Source of the DNA: Sphagnum compactum
Lineage: Eukaryota; Bryophyta; Sphagnopsida; Sphagnales
Length of the DNA stretch: 64,000 bases
Assembly (NCBI GenBank): GCA_965153455.1
Contig: OZ234501.1
Location: 8,184,001-8,248,000 of the forward strand
Direction of reading: 5' to 3'
A program made the position numbers and the translations under genes. Positions 1 through 12,700 of the stretch are shown piece by piece; position 1 is the first letter of the stretch, and each line of letters begins with the position of its first letter. The notes beneath the pieces were generated by a model, which ran no database searches, was not told where the DNA came from, and saw only the letters and a list, made by a program, of their open reading frames with translations.

Positions 1-950
1 CAGTCGAACCTGATGACCACGGATTAGAGCTTGAACTCGAACAAGAGCTTGTATAGTCCGCAATGTTGTAGCAGCTTCCTTTCTCACTATATGTCCACGG
101 ACCAGGGCTTGGAGCCTGACCAGCGCTTTCAGAGCCTGTAGTTTCCACCCAGCCCAACAACAGTAGCCACATTTTTTTTAAAACATTTCAGCTGTCTTCC
201 TTCTAGTTTGCTGTACAACACCTCCTGTCAGGTCAAACAAGAACTGTGAACTTGAAGGGAGTTTGAAATACCAGTGTTGTTCACATACCACAAGGCTTCC
301 AAAACGTTGCTCAATCGTGGTGACTGTTGCCTCTGCTGCTGGACTTCCAAAGTGTTCTTCATTCCACACCTCCTCCTCCTCACAATGGTCCCCATTGCTG
401 CTGTTAATACCCTCCTGTCCTGCATCTGCAGCCACCAGTGACTCCTCTTTGTGCTCCACCTCCTCATTATAGTTATCAACTATGACAGGTGGATCTGTGG
501 CTGCCTCTACAACAGCAATGTGCGGCTTCTTCTCCTGTTCCTGCTCAGCTTCACTAAAGCTCCCTTTTTTGGGGGAAGGTAGAGGAAGGGGTGTTGGCTC
601 TTGGAGTGGAGCCATCGGTGAGGCAGGGATGGTTGCACATTTGTCACCAGCATCGATTTTCTGCACATGAACATGATAAAAAATTCAGAAAAAAAACCCA
701 ATCACAATTTGTTCCAACATTAGCACAAACACAGCACAATGTCAAAATACTTGAGGTAAAACCATACTAGACATGCACATGTCAAAATTGCTTTCCTTCA
801 CTAAAGATTCCATCATGTTGTGCACAACCACCAGAATGAGTGCATGACCTTTGCTGTGTCATCCTTGTTGTCAGCCTTTTCCTTGGAAGGCGACCTGAAG
901 GCCTTCTTTACTGCCTTAAACCATCCAACAGATTTATGTGGTTTCCCCAT
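1..950 (-). CDS. IQD: IQ67-domain (IQD) calmodulin-binding protein, 5' three coding exons, cut by window edge
   Basis: Exons on the minus strand are 950-849 (ATG at 950), 660-289 and 135-1, all phase 0, with donors gtcatg and gtatgt and acceptors gtgcag and ctacag. Exon 1 encodes 34 residues starting [20 protein letters not shown] and then PSKEK, the typical short basic IQD N-terminus. Exon 2 (124 aa) is acidic and Pro/Ser-rich. Exon 3 reads [19 protein letters not shown] and then [21 protein letters not shown], which is the diagnostic core of the IQ67 domain with repeated calmodulin-binding motifs. Known IQD proteins bind calmodulin and act as scaffolds at microtubules, plasma membrane or nucleus. 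The position of intron 2 inside IQ67 agrees with the family. Oddly, the first IQ motif at the end of exon 2 ([10 protein letters not shown]) is degenerate, lacking the usual IQ..FRG..AR. The C-terminal part lies beyond position 1. Confidence 0.88.
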
Positions 951-2616
951 GATAGCCAAAACACCTCTCCACTTTCAAGTTAGCTTAGAGCATCTGCATC
1001 TGTGCAAGGTACACCATCAGAACATATAATGTAGGCTTTCTTTCTGTGCATCTTCGACACAGACAAGGCACTGAAATCTGCCCCCGTTTCTAGGATAGTA
1101 CCCTTGTAGAGGTAGAAATAAAAGTCACATTAGGAGGATGTGTTTTCTGCTGGAAACACGGATCTGCAAAGAACTGGAAGAGATGAAGCAGCAACAGACA
1201 TAAGCACTATTAACAGACACAGAGCATCAAGCAGACATACATTTGGAATCGAAGAAGGTGCGCCTGTTAGTAGTAGTGCTTGTCATACGTTGCAGTTAGA
1301 CTGTTTGTTCACGAAACGTAACTCCTCCTGCTAGGCACTTCACAGAGATGTCATACAGCCGTTGTATAGAGGCAAAAAAAGCGTGCAGATCTGCAGCATC
1401 GACATCCAATGTATAGGCTAGTATCAGAGGGAGAAAGTGACACATCTCTCCATGTGCAGCAGTCCATGGACAGACCGAAACAAGGACAGCAATGCCGCCA
1501 GCTTAGTGTTAGAGTTGCATTCACGCTCAGCATCGACACAGACAAGAGGAGGAGAAGGAGGTAATCAGCGAATGCTTCACAGATCTCAACGTAATACAAT
1601 GCTGGCGATATAGATAAGAAAATGTTACTATGGAAAGCGTTTGCAACAATGACACGACGTGCAACAACATAGGTTTCCAAAAGCAAGCAACAAAGCAAGC
1701 ATACAACGAGAAAATGGACGATCTACTAGTCTCGGCTCGTACCACGATCGATTCCCCGTGGCACAAGAACGAAAAGTCGAGCAAAACCTCCTGCCTAGTC
1801 AGCTGAGAGATCTCCACAGCCGGACACTCGCTCCGGCGCTTCACTCCACACCTCAACCTCCCGAACTTCTTTACTATTTTTTCCGATCAACTTTTTTTTT
1901 CCCCCCAGTTCCTGAAAGCCGTTCCTTCTTCTAAACAATGAAGTTTCCCGATCGAAACTTATCCCCTTACACCTGCAAGAAGAATAAGAAGAAGCTGTAT
2001 CCGTCTTATTATTTCCTTGGTTTTTTCCTCTCGACCTTCCTTCCTTCCTGGAAACTAAACTTTTTACCTCTTTAAAAAGCAGGCTCTGAATCCGACGAGT
2101 CTCTCTACAAAAAGACAGTGAAGCCAATAATAAGTAAGTAAATCCACACAAAAACAAGCGAGATCACTAGAACACTCTTATTTTGCTTTCCTAGTTACCT
2201 GATGAGCGTTTGTTCGAGCGCCTGTTTCTCTCTCCCTCTCTCTCTCTCTCAGTGTGTCGCGATCCCGATCTCCAGCTTTGAAAAACAGCCTAGAAAACGC
2301 TGGCACCGATGCAGAAGAGCTCCTGAGCTTTTTTTTCCTTACTGGCCATCTCTTCTGACGCCTGTTTGTCTCTCTTCCGTCATCCCAATCCCTGCAAAAC
2401 AAACGTTTGTATTTTACGTACCTACTCTTCTCCCTCTCTCTCTCTCTCCCTTCTCTCTCTCTCTCTCTCTCTCTCTCTTCGGAACTCCTTTTTGACCCTG
2501 TCTGTCCGTATATACTACCGTATTGTATCCGTATTAGTATAGAAAACTATGACACAAAAAATATACAGGGTCTATGGAAATTAAATCAGGGTTTATTTTT
2601 CATATTTGTGATGTAG
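951..2616 (-). promoter_or_regulatory. Probable 5' UTR/promoter region of the IQD gene
   Basis: There is no convincing coding frame here. The stretch is richer in C and CpG than the AT-rich DNA that follows it. On the sense (minus) strand it contains GA-rich runs, complementary to CT tracts at 2227-2250 and 2431-2478. A possible 3' splice site (tgcacag, near 1000) sits shortly upstream of the start codon, so a 5' UTR intron, common in IQD genes, is possible. No transcription start can be fixed from the sequence alone. Confidence 0.45.
2227..2478. repeat. CT/GA microsatellites upstream of the IQD gene
   Basis: Two CT-dinucleotide tracts (2227-2250 and 2431-2478) flank ordinary sequence. Read on the minus strand they are GA tracts in the presumed promoter or 5' UTR of the IQD gene. 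Similar GA/CT tracts occur near the 5' ends of several other genes in this window. Confidence 0.8.
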
Positions 2617-4440
2617 CTGAACTGGCTGGCGATCATCCATAATAAAGTTTAGCCAAATTTGGCTATAAACAGGATATGAAAGTAAAATAAAGTTTAAGAT
2701 TCCTCTAGGTACATGTTTGAACCCATTAGAGAAACCTGAAGATATTTCCCCCCAAAAAAAAACACTGTAGAAATGGGGCGACTAAGAAAAAAAAAAACAC
2801 ACACACACACACACACACATATTTTTAGCCATTTTGATTTCTTTTTTAGTCAAATCGCTAAACTTAGCCAGAAAAAATGTTATGGCTAATTACATAACTT
2901 CCCTTTGTAATAGCTATTTACAAATAGGGTTCTAGCACATTACTTGTGCACTTTTTTTCTTTTTTTTAATGGCTAACTTCTTCTTCTTCTTCTTGTTTTT
3001 CCTCAAACGGCTAAAAACATGTGTATTTTTTTTTTTTTAATTTCTAGTTGCCAGATTTTGACTTTTCTTTTGAAAAATTGGTCAGATTTTTCTCTATTGG
3101 GTTCTAGCATTTAGCCCAAAATGTGAAGGATTCTTCTGAAAATTTACTTTCATCCCTGGTTGATAGCCCAATTCGGCTAAATCTTCTGGATGATTTTCCA
3201 GTTTGGTTACTTCACAAAATTGGGAGGGGGAAAAAAAAAAAAAAAAAAACCCTTCCTTTCTTCCTTCCTTCGACCTTGCCAAAGTGTTTGCAAACAACAC
3301 TTGTACCACGCCACCCGGTGACTTTGGCAACAAATTATATTACTTTTGGAAATGCTGCAATTTAGTATTTTTTTTAATTTAATTTTCTCCCAAAAATTTG
3401 AATGGGAAAATGAAGAATCTTTTGGAATATTCAGGTACATGCATTTGAAAGTGCCCCTAAACTACAATAAAAACATTTATTTATTTATTTATTTATTTAT
3501 TAAAATTAAAAGACAAGTGGGGTTTTTTTCTTAAATTCCATTCTTTCTTGTGATATCCTCCGGTTATCAACACAAGAGGGGATAAAAACAAAGGCGAGGC
3601 CAGTTATTAGAACCGGCTCAGATGCCAACCGGTTATCATCGTGGGGTATAAAGCATATACCCGCATTTTTTTGTCAGGGGAGTGGTGGGTGCGGGAAGAG
3701 GAATTGGGGGGGGGGGGGGGCAGGTCTTTTTAATTTCTGATTTGTGATTTTCCCTGACATCATCCTGAGTCCTTATTATTACTGACTGGGCATTATTTTA
3801 TGTCAGTTTTATGCCTGTAAAGGGGGGGGGGAGGGGGCGGGGCAGAGAGAGACGATGGAATGATGGGGAGTACCATGGTATTATTTATTATTGGCTCTGT
3901 CTTGGGGGGGGGGCGGGGGAGGGGGAACTATGGAATGATGTAGTGCCAGTACAGGGGCCAGCTTCAACACATGTCTCTCCAATTATTTATTTAATTTATT
4001 TATTCAAAATATCATACCATGAATAGTCAAATATTCTTGAATATTTCAAAAAAAATTATTAAATTTTATTAAATTTTTTCTTTTTTTCTTTTTTTTTTTT
4101 TCCTTCACAAAATTTTGTTTAATGTAATGTTTTCCATGCTAGAAAGGGAGAGAGATTTTACCCCAAGTGAGATAACTTATTTAAGATGCTTTGTACTATT
4201 GCACAATTTGTTGCATTATGATCAATGACCCCCTTTTTTTCTTTTTGAAATTTTCATTCATCATTTCTACAAATAATATAAATTAGTGTCTAAGCTGCCA
4301 AGGAACTAAGAGTATTTGTCTTACCTTAGGTTTTTTTTTTTTAATTTTAAGTTAGGTTCTTTTTTTTCTTTTCTTTTTTTTTTTTTGAGGATGTACCTCT
4401 AAGGGAGAGATTATGAAAGAATGTCATATTGACGTAAACT
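2617..4440. other. AT-rich spacer with homopolymer, AC, TTTA and G-run tracts
   Basis: No gene is seen. It contains an (AC)n run at about 2798-2818, an A-run at 3232-3249, a TTTA tetranucleotide run at 3476-3500, and three long G-runs at about 3706-3721, 3821-3841 and 3905-3928. Short open frames across it arise from these low-complexity tracts. A segment near 3120-3250 belongs to a dispersed repeat family described separately. Confidence 0.7.
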
Positions 4441-5060
4441 TGCCCCAACTTTTGTATTCAAGGGAAACAAAAAAAGACAAAGGGAAGAATGAATTCATTC
4501 ATTCATTTGGTCCCACGTTTTGAGGAATGTTCATCAAGTGTTGTTATTTTGAGTTGTGAGTTCATCTTTTTTGTGAACATGGTGTACGGAAAATGCCTTT
4601 GGAGAGATGCGTTCCCAAAGTAAGTGCCTTTCAGCTTTGCCTTGGGTGGGTGCTTAATTTGGGGTTTAGGGTTTAGGGTTGCCCTAAACATTGCTTCTTA
4701 AGTGTTACCCTACACATAACACCCTCGATGCTCAAGTTTGCATTTTGCAAAATCATCTTACCAATGTTTGTTGAAGGTGAATTTTCACAATTTATTTTTT
4801 TTGACTTCAAAACTACAATTTCAACACATTCAAAAGTTTTTTGTTGTAAAAAAAATTCTAATTCGTCACATCTTATTTCAAAATAAAATTCATAAATCAC
4901 TAGTTTTCTAAACATTTTCCAACAACTGACTAAAATATAAAAGGATTCTTGACTTTTTTTATTTTTTTCATATATGCTATTACTAGTAAAATTGGTTAAA
5001 TCTTCTTGTGATGGCCAATTTGGTTATATCACAAAATTGAAAAAAAAAAAACACCTCTTA
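3120..5060 (+). repeat. Two copies of a dispersed AT-rich repeat (about 3120-3250 and 4930-5060)
   Basis: Both copies contain the order: AAATCTTCT, then a TGAT-containing stretch, then TTTGGTTA, then TCACAAAATTG, then a poly-A run followed by CC-rich sequence. Related copies appear near 8430-8500 and 21265-21400 with the signature GGATGAT-ACCACTTTG-TACATCA. The A-run after a fixed 3' motif resembles a retroposed element, but no target-site duplication was established. Confidence 0.5.
3706..3930 (+). repeat. Cluster of poly-G tracts with G-quadruplex potential and a local duplication
   Basis: Three G-rich runs of 10 or more G lie within about 220 bases. The second and third are each followed by the motif atggaatgatg, so a G-run plus flank has been duplicated. 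Four or more G-triplets in close order could fold into G-quadruplexes. The rest of the neighbourhood is AT-rich, which makes the tracts stand out. Confidence 0.7.
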
Positions 5061-8000
5061 TGTTCCTTGTGCAAGGGGGGTCAATATAATGCCAATTTAT
5101 GAAATTTTTTTCCCCCTCATAATAGCCCTTTATATGGTTGAAATTTGGCAAAAAGGTGAAATTTAAATGTAAAATGAAAAAATGTGATTTTGGGGGGTTT
5201 TCAATTGGCAAGATTCAAAATTCTAGCAACAATGGCAACATTGAAGCTAGTATAAGGGAGACAACTATAGAGTTCCATAATGTTTTGTCTTACCAAGATA
5301 AATTTTCGCTAGTTGGAATATATTTTCGATGAAATAGAATAATGGTTTTTTGCAACTTTTGTTTTTCCTTGTCTCAATTTCAAATATGAATCAACTAGTT
5401 TCTATTTGTTTTCTCATTGTAAAATCTTATATTATTTGACATTTGGAGCTTCAAAGCTTTTCCAAGAGATCCAAAAAAAAAAAGGGAGTGTGTTTTGTGT
5501 TTTGTTGGATCTTTGATATTACAAAAGGGCTTGATTGTTTGAATTTTTAAAAGGTTAATTTTATTTTTATTTTGAGAAATAAAAATAAGGGTTTTTGAGG
5601 TGACTAGATTTTCAAGTTATCTTTTTCTTCTTTGGTGCTCTTTGTGGTTGTTTGAATGTTGTGGAGGATTGAAGCTTTCATAGTGTTTTTTAGCTTTGAA
5701 ATGAATGTGGTGAACTTTTACCATGACATTTGGCTTGGAATGTTTTATTTTTATTTTTTTCATTGCATGGACTTTGTTTTTTTGTCATAAGATTTTGTTT
5801 TATTTAGTACTTGAACCTAGGAATTTTTTTGGAAAGACAAAACGAAAAATGGAATGTCTTTTTTATTTTGCTTGATATTTTAAATTTCATGAAGGCTTGA
5901 TCTTACACTTGCTCTTGAATGTTCTAGTGTTTTAAAAGGTTCAAAACTCATTTTTGTTTTTTTCTTGTAGCAAGTTTTGTCATCTTTAAAAAGTTTAATT
6001 TTTAATGTTTTCTAAGTATCTAACTTTGATGGCATTTCATAAATTTTGATGTTTTATCAATGTATATGCTTCATGGATCATAGGGAATATATGTTTGTAA
6101 TTAGATAGAGGAACAAAAGCAAGTTAGAGGAAATGAACCTATGGAATATAGAGACGCACTTTGGAGAGTGTGTCCAAAATCATTCAAATGGAAAATGTGC
6201 AATGCAAACATTGCAAGCATTTTCAAATTGAGATTTTGTGACATGTTTCATTTGGTCTTGAAACCTAAAAAATGATTAACAAGATAACAAATGTGTAGAA
6301 AATCACACTCACGTACTTACACCCAACAACAAATATGTATAGAAAAACATAAATAAACACACACCTAGAAATTGTATTTAATTTCACAACACCCCGAAAC
6401 CCCCAAATGAAACAAAAAAAATTCTAAAGTTTTTGAAATTTACGTTTTCTTTGTCCATTCATCATGAAACAAAATTTGTACAATAAATATTTTTTCAAGA
6501 CAATGTGTTCACATTTAATTATTGGTAAAAAAAAGTCCCCAATTTTAATTTCCAAATCATGCCACCCATCATCACAAGCGAAAAATCAAATTGTGATGAA
6601 TTGTTTTTTGAATAGGTTTAATTGGTTGGAGAACATATCCAAAGCAAGTACAACAATGTTTTCAAAGCTAAAATTGAAAAATGTAATGTACTAGAAGTCT
6701 TACACTTTGTTACATGAATTTGTAAAAAAAATGATTATTGGGTGTTTAACTTGATTATGGTAGGAGACCTTCAAGAATATGTTTATAAGCTAGTGTATGA
6801 AATAAAACCTCCATATGCATGGAAAAAAACACCTTTATGTGGTTTGTTGTAATTTACATCTTAATTAATCATAAATGTCTATTTGCACAATGTCATAATT
6901 CTTATAATCAGGACCAATATTGCAAGGATCATTAATTACCAAATCACACCAATTGACGTGGATACATGTCTTGGTTAAATTATTTATGGGATTAATTTAG
7001 GTCTACAATTGTAAAATATATATAATAAGGGGTGAAATCAATGAAATTATTTTTGATAAATTTGAATAATAACAAGATAAAAAGGTAGATGTACAACAAA
7101 ATCATCAACTTAACAGAACTTTGAAAGTGATCATCATGGTGGGATAATATTTTATGTTATTTTCAAAATTGTGAATTTTTAAGGTGACTTTTAAAAACTA
7201 TCATTTAGTTGTGCGTTATGCATACTATTGAATGATATGTTGGAACTTACAAAAATATCATTATCCGATTGAAAATAAATAAATATCCATGTTCACACAT
7301 AAGCAAATTTAATCAAGTTTTTAATGAAAGATTTGAAACATATGAATAAGCAATTCAACTTGTCAATCAAATAAAATGTGTTATAATTTTGCATGGTGTA
7401 ATGAAAAGCAACATGAAATTGGTGCACCGACTTTAAAATATTGTGATTGGCACACATTTCATTAGGATCATCATAACTTCCAAGTTGATTGGATTGTATA
7501 CAAATCTTTTACAAATCGAGGAATTACTTACATTTAAACTTGCCATTCAAATTAAAAACACCTTAAATAATGTAGAATCGCCATACATGAAGGTAATATA
7601 AGGATTTAAAAATAGAGATATTCATTTCCCACTTCATTAATATGAATCTATTTAACGTAGCAACTTATTTCTAGGAAGACCCTTTTCACAATTATGGATT
7701 TTCATTATATGTCACTTTATTGACATTTTAATTATCAAATTCAAGGTTCAAAATAAAACAAGCGACACTATATATTGATATTAACCTTAAAGATGGTCAA
7801 CTTTATGCAAGAAGTGCAATTGAACACTTACAATTTCCTAATCAACTTGGTGAAAATTATGAAAATGTAAACATGGGTAAGTAGACTTGTTTGTGGAATC
7901 TTTGTTAAAGTGAACTAGTTGTGTTCAATTATACATTGAATAAAAATGCTTAAATTGAAATTGTGAAACAAAATGTGAAAAATCAACCTTAATCCATATT

Positions 8001-9700
8001 TTATATCAAAAGAATTTGATAAACAAATGATTGTATTCCACATTAAGGCCAAAAGGAAAAGTTGTATGAATATCTTATTTTGTGCACTATAATTGATGTG
8101 TAAGAGAAAACCGTATTTTTCCTTTTAACAAATCCTTGAAAGGATGGGCATTGCCAAAGGTTTTAGTCATCAAATTTTTTATATTGAAATATTTACTAAA
8201 TTTCACCCCAAAAATCAAATCCAAGATAAACATATTAATTGGTAAAAATTAAAATAACAATAATAGATAACTCTATGTTAATTTTTTGAATTGTAAATAA
8301 ATAATTGTCACTGGAAGTGTGAAACAATGTAAAACCCAAGTTAAATAAATAAAAAACACCAAATTCTTGTTTTTAGTTATAATAGGCAATGAAAACTAAT
8401 TTAACTAATTTAAAAAAAAACTTTCATATCTTGTTTTTAACCAACTTTGACAATTTTCTAATGGATGATTACCACTTTGATTACATCAAAAAAAATTCAA
8501 TACTCATATGATGTGAAATAAAGTTTTATGAATGAAATTTATCAATTGTTAATCATTGGCTTGTATTTAAATGACCTAATATGTCCGTTTGGTAATTTTT
8601 AATACTTGATCAACAATCTAAAGTTTTTTTGGTTACTATGTGTAGTAAAATTGCATTTGTGAAATCTAATTAGTACTCCTTTCCATGAAAACACCCAACT
8701 ATAAATATTATATCTCTTGGGAAAAAATAAAATTTGCAACTAACCACTACATCAAACAAGATCAACAAATTTTGCAAAATATCTACATTACTATCACATC
8801 CTACCTAAACAGATGATCCAAACAAACTTGTGTCACACTAAAAAAGAACAAACCATACTTATTATGTGCAACATATATATGATTGTTATGTCCCATTATG
8901 TACTTCCAAAGGGTGCAAAATAGCTGCAAGAACCTATTACACAAATGTAAAGTTGACAACATACATTGATGAACCAAAGTCATTGCTTGCAAGATGTGTA
9001 AACAAAACTATTTCAAAAGAACAAAAACTAAAGAACAAAGCATATTTGTAAAATCTAGGCCATAAGAAATTGCAAATTTCATTTTAAAAGTCACATTAAA
9101 ATCCTAGCCTTTTGTCTTCTTCTTGTGTATTTTAGCTAATATTTTTGCAACTTATGCATTAATCACTATCATAACAAAAATAGATGAATAGTTTGTCAAC
9201 ATTTGTTAACCACCATACCCGGTGCTACTAATATTTTTAAGCACCATCATTGATTCCCCAATGTTGTAGATCCCTATCAGCTACATATATTGTGCATAAA
9301 TTCAAGGAAGAACACAAAGGTTTAAAAATCTTCAACATCATCCCCATAAATATAAATAAACAATTTTGTGGACTTGCCATAGATCTTCATCACTACCATC
9401 TCAATTGTATTGAGTTTTTCAAGTTCATCGTTATGAATGACATTTTTAGATGGTATGTGTGGCAACAAATTTGAAAAAAATAGGAAATTGTTCAATGTTT
9501 TCAATGATTGTTGTGGGCCCAAGATGAATGCCCAATTTTGTCTTTCGAAAGTGCAAAAAAATGAAATATACATTAAAAGTAGTTAAAAAATGAAATATAC
9601 ATTAAAAGTAGTTAAAAGTAGTCAACCTTATTGTAAAAAATTCGATCTTTTGAAATATACAAAATAAAGTAGGTGGTCGTTTTAGAATTCTCAAAAAACA
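4441..9700. other. AT-rich intergenic DNA, no gene seen
   Basis: Stop codons are dense in all frames and CpG is rare by eye. A telomere-like motif (two TTTAGGG units) lies at about 4669-4681. A tandem 29-bp duplication is at 9555-9612. Open frames here are under 90 codons, with compositions dominated by Lys, Asn, Phe and Ile, as expected of random AT-rich sequence. Confidence 0.65.
9555..9612 (+). repeat. 29-bp direct tandem duplication
   Basis: Two adjacent copies of a 29-base unit beginning aaaaaatgaaatatacatta and ending agtagtt lie at 9555-9583 and 9584-9612. A partial third copy of the end (aaaagtagt) follows. Confidence 0.85.
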
Positions 9701-12700
9701 CTTATATATATCAGGTACCTAAGTGGTTATGGATTCATGAATTTCAATGTTGAAAAATGAAAAATGTGATTTACTTGCATGTTAGTTGACACAACATGTG
9801 CTTAATCGTATAAAAGGGTCCCTTGAAAATGATGATTGCATTTGGTTGTTGCATGTGAGATTTGAAGAAGTATGTTACATTCAAACTTGTTTGTGGACCT
9901 TTAAAAAAAAAATCTGTTTTTTTTCGATTATGAAAATGGTCTAATTGTATTTGGTAATTTATCTACTTGTTGTATATTGTCAAAGTTATGAAGGTTGTTA
10001 AAGTCCACCAATGTTACTCAAAACCTTTTTTATCCGTATGTGTATGCATGAAAGGCCGTGAATTCACAACAAGAAACTTTTCAATGCATGATGACTTAAT
10101 GTTGAACTACATTTGGTCCAAAATTTGTGACATCTCCTCATACTAGAAATGATATCAATTGTTGCCTAGTTTGTGTTTTGTTAACAAAGTTTGGAGGATA
10201 GTGATAAACATTAGCATCAAATGGTAGGCTAAACTAAAGAGCATCATATTGATGTTTGGTTTGAATGCCTAATATTAAAAGAGTGCAAGTAACAATGAGT
10301 AGAGAAACGTGATTCAAGTGCCGATGCACAATATGACAATGATAGGTTCCATAAGGGAGATTGCTAGCATGATACCATTTTGCAACCCATGTTAAATTCG
10401 TCAACTCCTTCCAACAAATAATATTCTAATATTTTAAAAATTACTTAAATATATTGCCTTCAATTCGAGCAAATAGATCATGTCATTCCTTTTAAGGTTG
10501 CATGTTCAAATGATAAACCCCTTGTTATATCATTTACATGTTTGAATCACATAAGGCTAAATGATGTCTAGTTGGACATCTCATAGTTTATTGTGCTTGA
10601 AAGTGTGATTGATAGCTTGTTGGGGTACCCTTGGTGGTAATGTCACTTCAAATGAAAATGATTCAAGGATACAAACTTTATTACATTTACGGCCTATGTT
10701 AGAATCTTTGGCTTCCCCATTTTCATGCAAGCAATGTGTTGAAACCTTTTATGAATACTTTCAACATTTTAAATATCTTGTAACACCAAATCATGTCCTA
10801 AGTTTGGTTTGGATCCAAATAAGAAATTGTTAAAGGCTTGGTCATCAAACCTTTTTAAAAGAGCACGACTTGGATCCATGATTAATAGTACGTTATTGTT
10901 AGATCTATATTTTTTCACAATAATGATGAACAGTTAAAAGGTTTTTAAAGTTTTTTAATGTGTTTTAACTTTAAGTTGGAAGCTTTTAGAAGCTCTTAAA
11001 GGAAGGGAAGGATTATTTGGGAGAAGAAATAAATAGTAATCAAAGTAAGGAAGCATGTGAGGCATGTTGAATATGACAAGTATGTATTTAAATAATAAGA
11101 TTTTGACATGTAAAATTAGATAACAAAGATTTTTGGAGTGGATTTAATGTGTGTTTTCAAAGATTTGTGATGAAGTAACAACTTAAATCTTATGTTGTGT
11201 GCTAGCCCTAAATGATTTCATTTCATTTCATTTGTTTTTATTTCATAATTGGTTCATTTATAAGCCTTGTTTGATCTTGTAACTTTCATTGTGCAATAGT
11301 AATGTTTGAATTGATGTAAAGGTTCATATCAACCCATTTATTGTATCATAAAGGAATCTCACAATTTATTTCTTAATCATTTTTTTGTTAAAAATTCATC
11401 AATTTTGCTAATTAATACGATGTTTTGGCTTAGAAATTAGAAACATATATTTTTTTGTTCATGTCATGATTTCATGACCTAAAGGGCCCAAGAATGTATT
11501 GAGATATAACTAACCTGTTACTATCCATTTTTACAACAAATAAAGTCACATTTGTAATGAAAATCTAAAGTTGCTTTTAGTTTCTTTACCCAAAATTTTT
11601 GAAGTTTTTTTTTTTTTGTTTAGTCATCAAGAACAACCCTCAATTGGACCCACATAAATATGTGTTAGAATCATGCATTTCATTTTCACTTATAGGCATG
11701 CTTAATTATTTTTTTTGACAATGTGACTTCATTTAGATTGGAAATCAAAAGAAGAATAAATCCTTGGTTGAAGAAGCCAATTTTTTTTAAGAACACAAAG
11801 TTACAAGAGAGGCTACTACAACATCTAAAAGAATGAGGTACATGTGCAACCACAAGAGATAAATTTAATATTCAACATGTTTTCATTGTTTTGCATATAG
11901 TGAATGGAATGCTTTGAGGTATGAAAAAAAAGGTGAAGATTTTAATCAACTTTCAATCATACTAGCAGTGAATGTAATTGTAGTTCAAGAAACATTTGAC
12001 ATACTTCTATACATTTTTTGTTGTCTTGCATTTTTCACATTGGGCACACAATGTTTGTAGCACTTTGTGTTATTTGGACAATATATGACTCTTTTATAAG
12101 AGGGAGGCCAACAATATTATACAAAGTCGAACACAAATTTACAAAAAGAAGAATCAAGGGATGACCTAGGTTCAACACAAGGCCTCCCATTGTTGCCCTT
12201 CTTAACAAAGTTCCAAAATCCAATATGTAAATAGAAAAGTTGAGGTCAAAATGTACAAAAATGGCCAAAAAAATGGCACAACATTGGGAAAACATTGTAC
12301 ATTCTCAATGAAGAGGAGAAAATTAGAAAATTTGTGAAGATTTGAAAGTGCAAAAATGCCTACCAAGTTGTGTTAAACATGGAAAAGATGTTGAAAACAA
12401 CTATAAAGTTCTTGATTCCATGAGGAGTGTGTATGGTTAGCTCACAACTACTAGATGTACCCAATATTTGATTTTAAAATATGTCTTGTTATTTACAATT
12501 GTATCCACAAGTGGTGGCACAAATCAGGACACATTGCAAAGACAGTAGGGGCTTTTCACTACTCTATTTGGAAAATAATCGGTGACAAAAGCATTTTGAC
12601 CAAACTAATGAAAATACTTGGGGAGGCTTGTTGAGAAAATGTTAATATGATGTGATGAATGAAGATGATTGGAAGTTCATTTTCAAGCGGTGGGAGATAT

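Noticed and set aside
4660-4690. Telomeric array
   Set aside because: Only two or three TTTAGGG-like units occur here and at a few other places, too few for a telomere. Single boxes of this kind are common in plant promoters and spacers.
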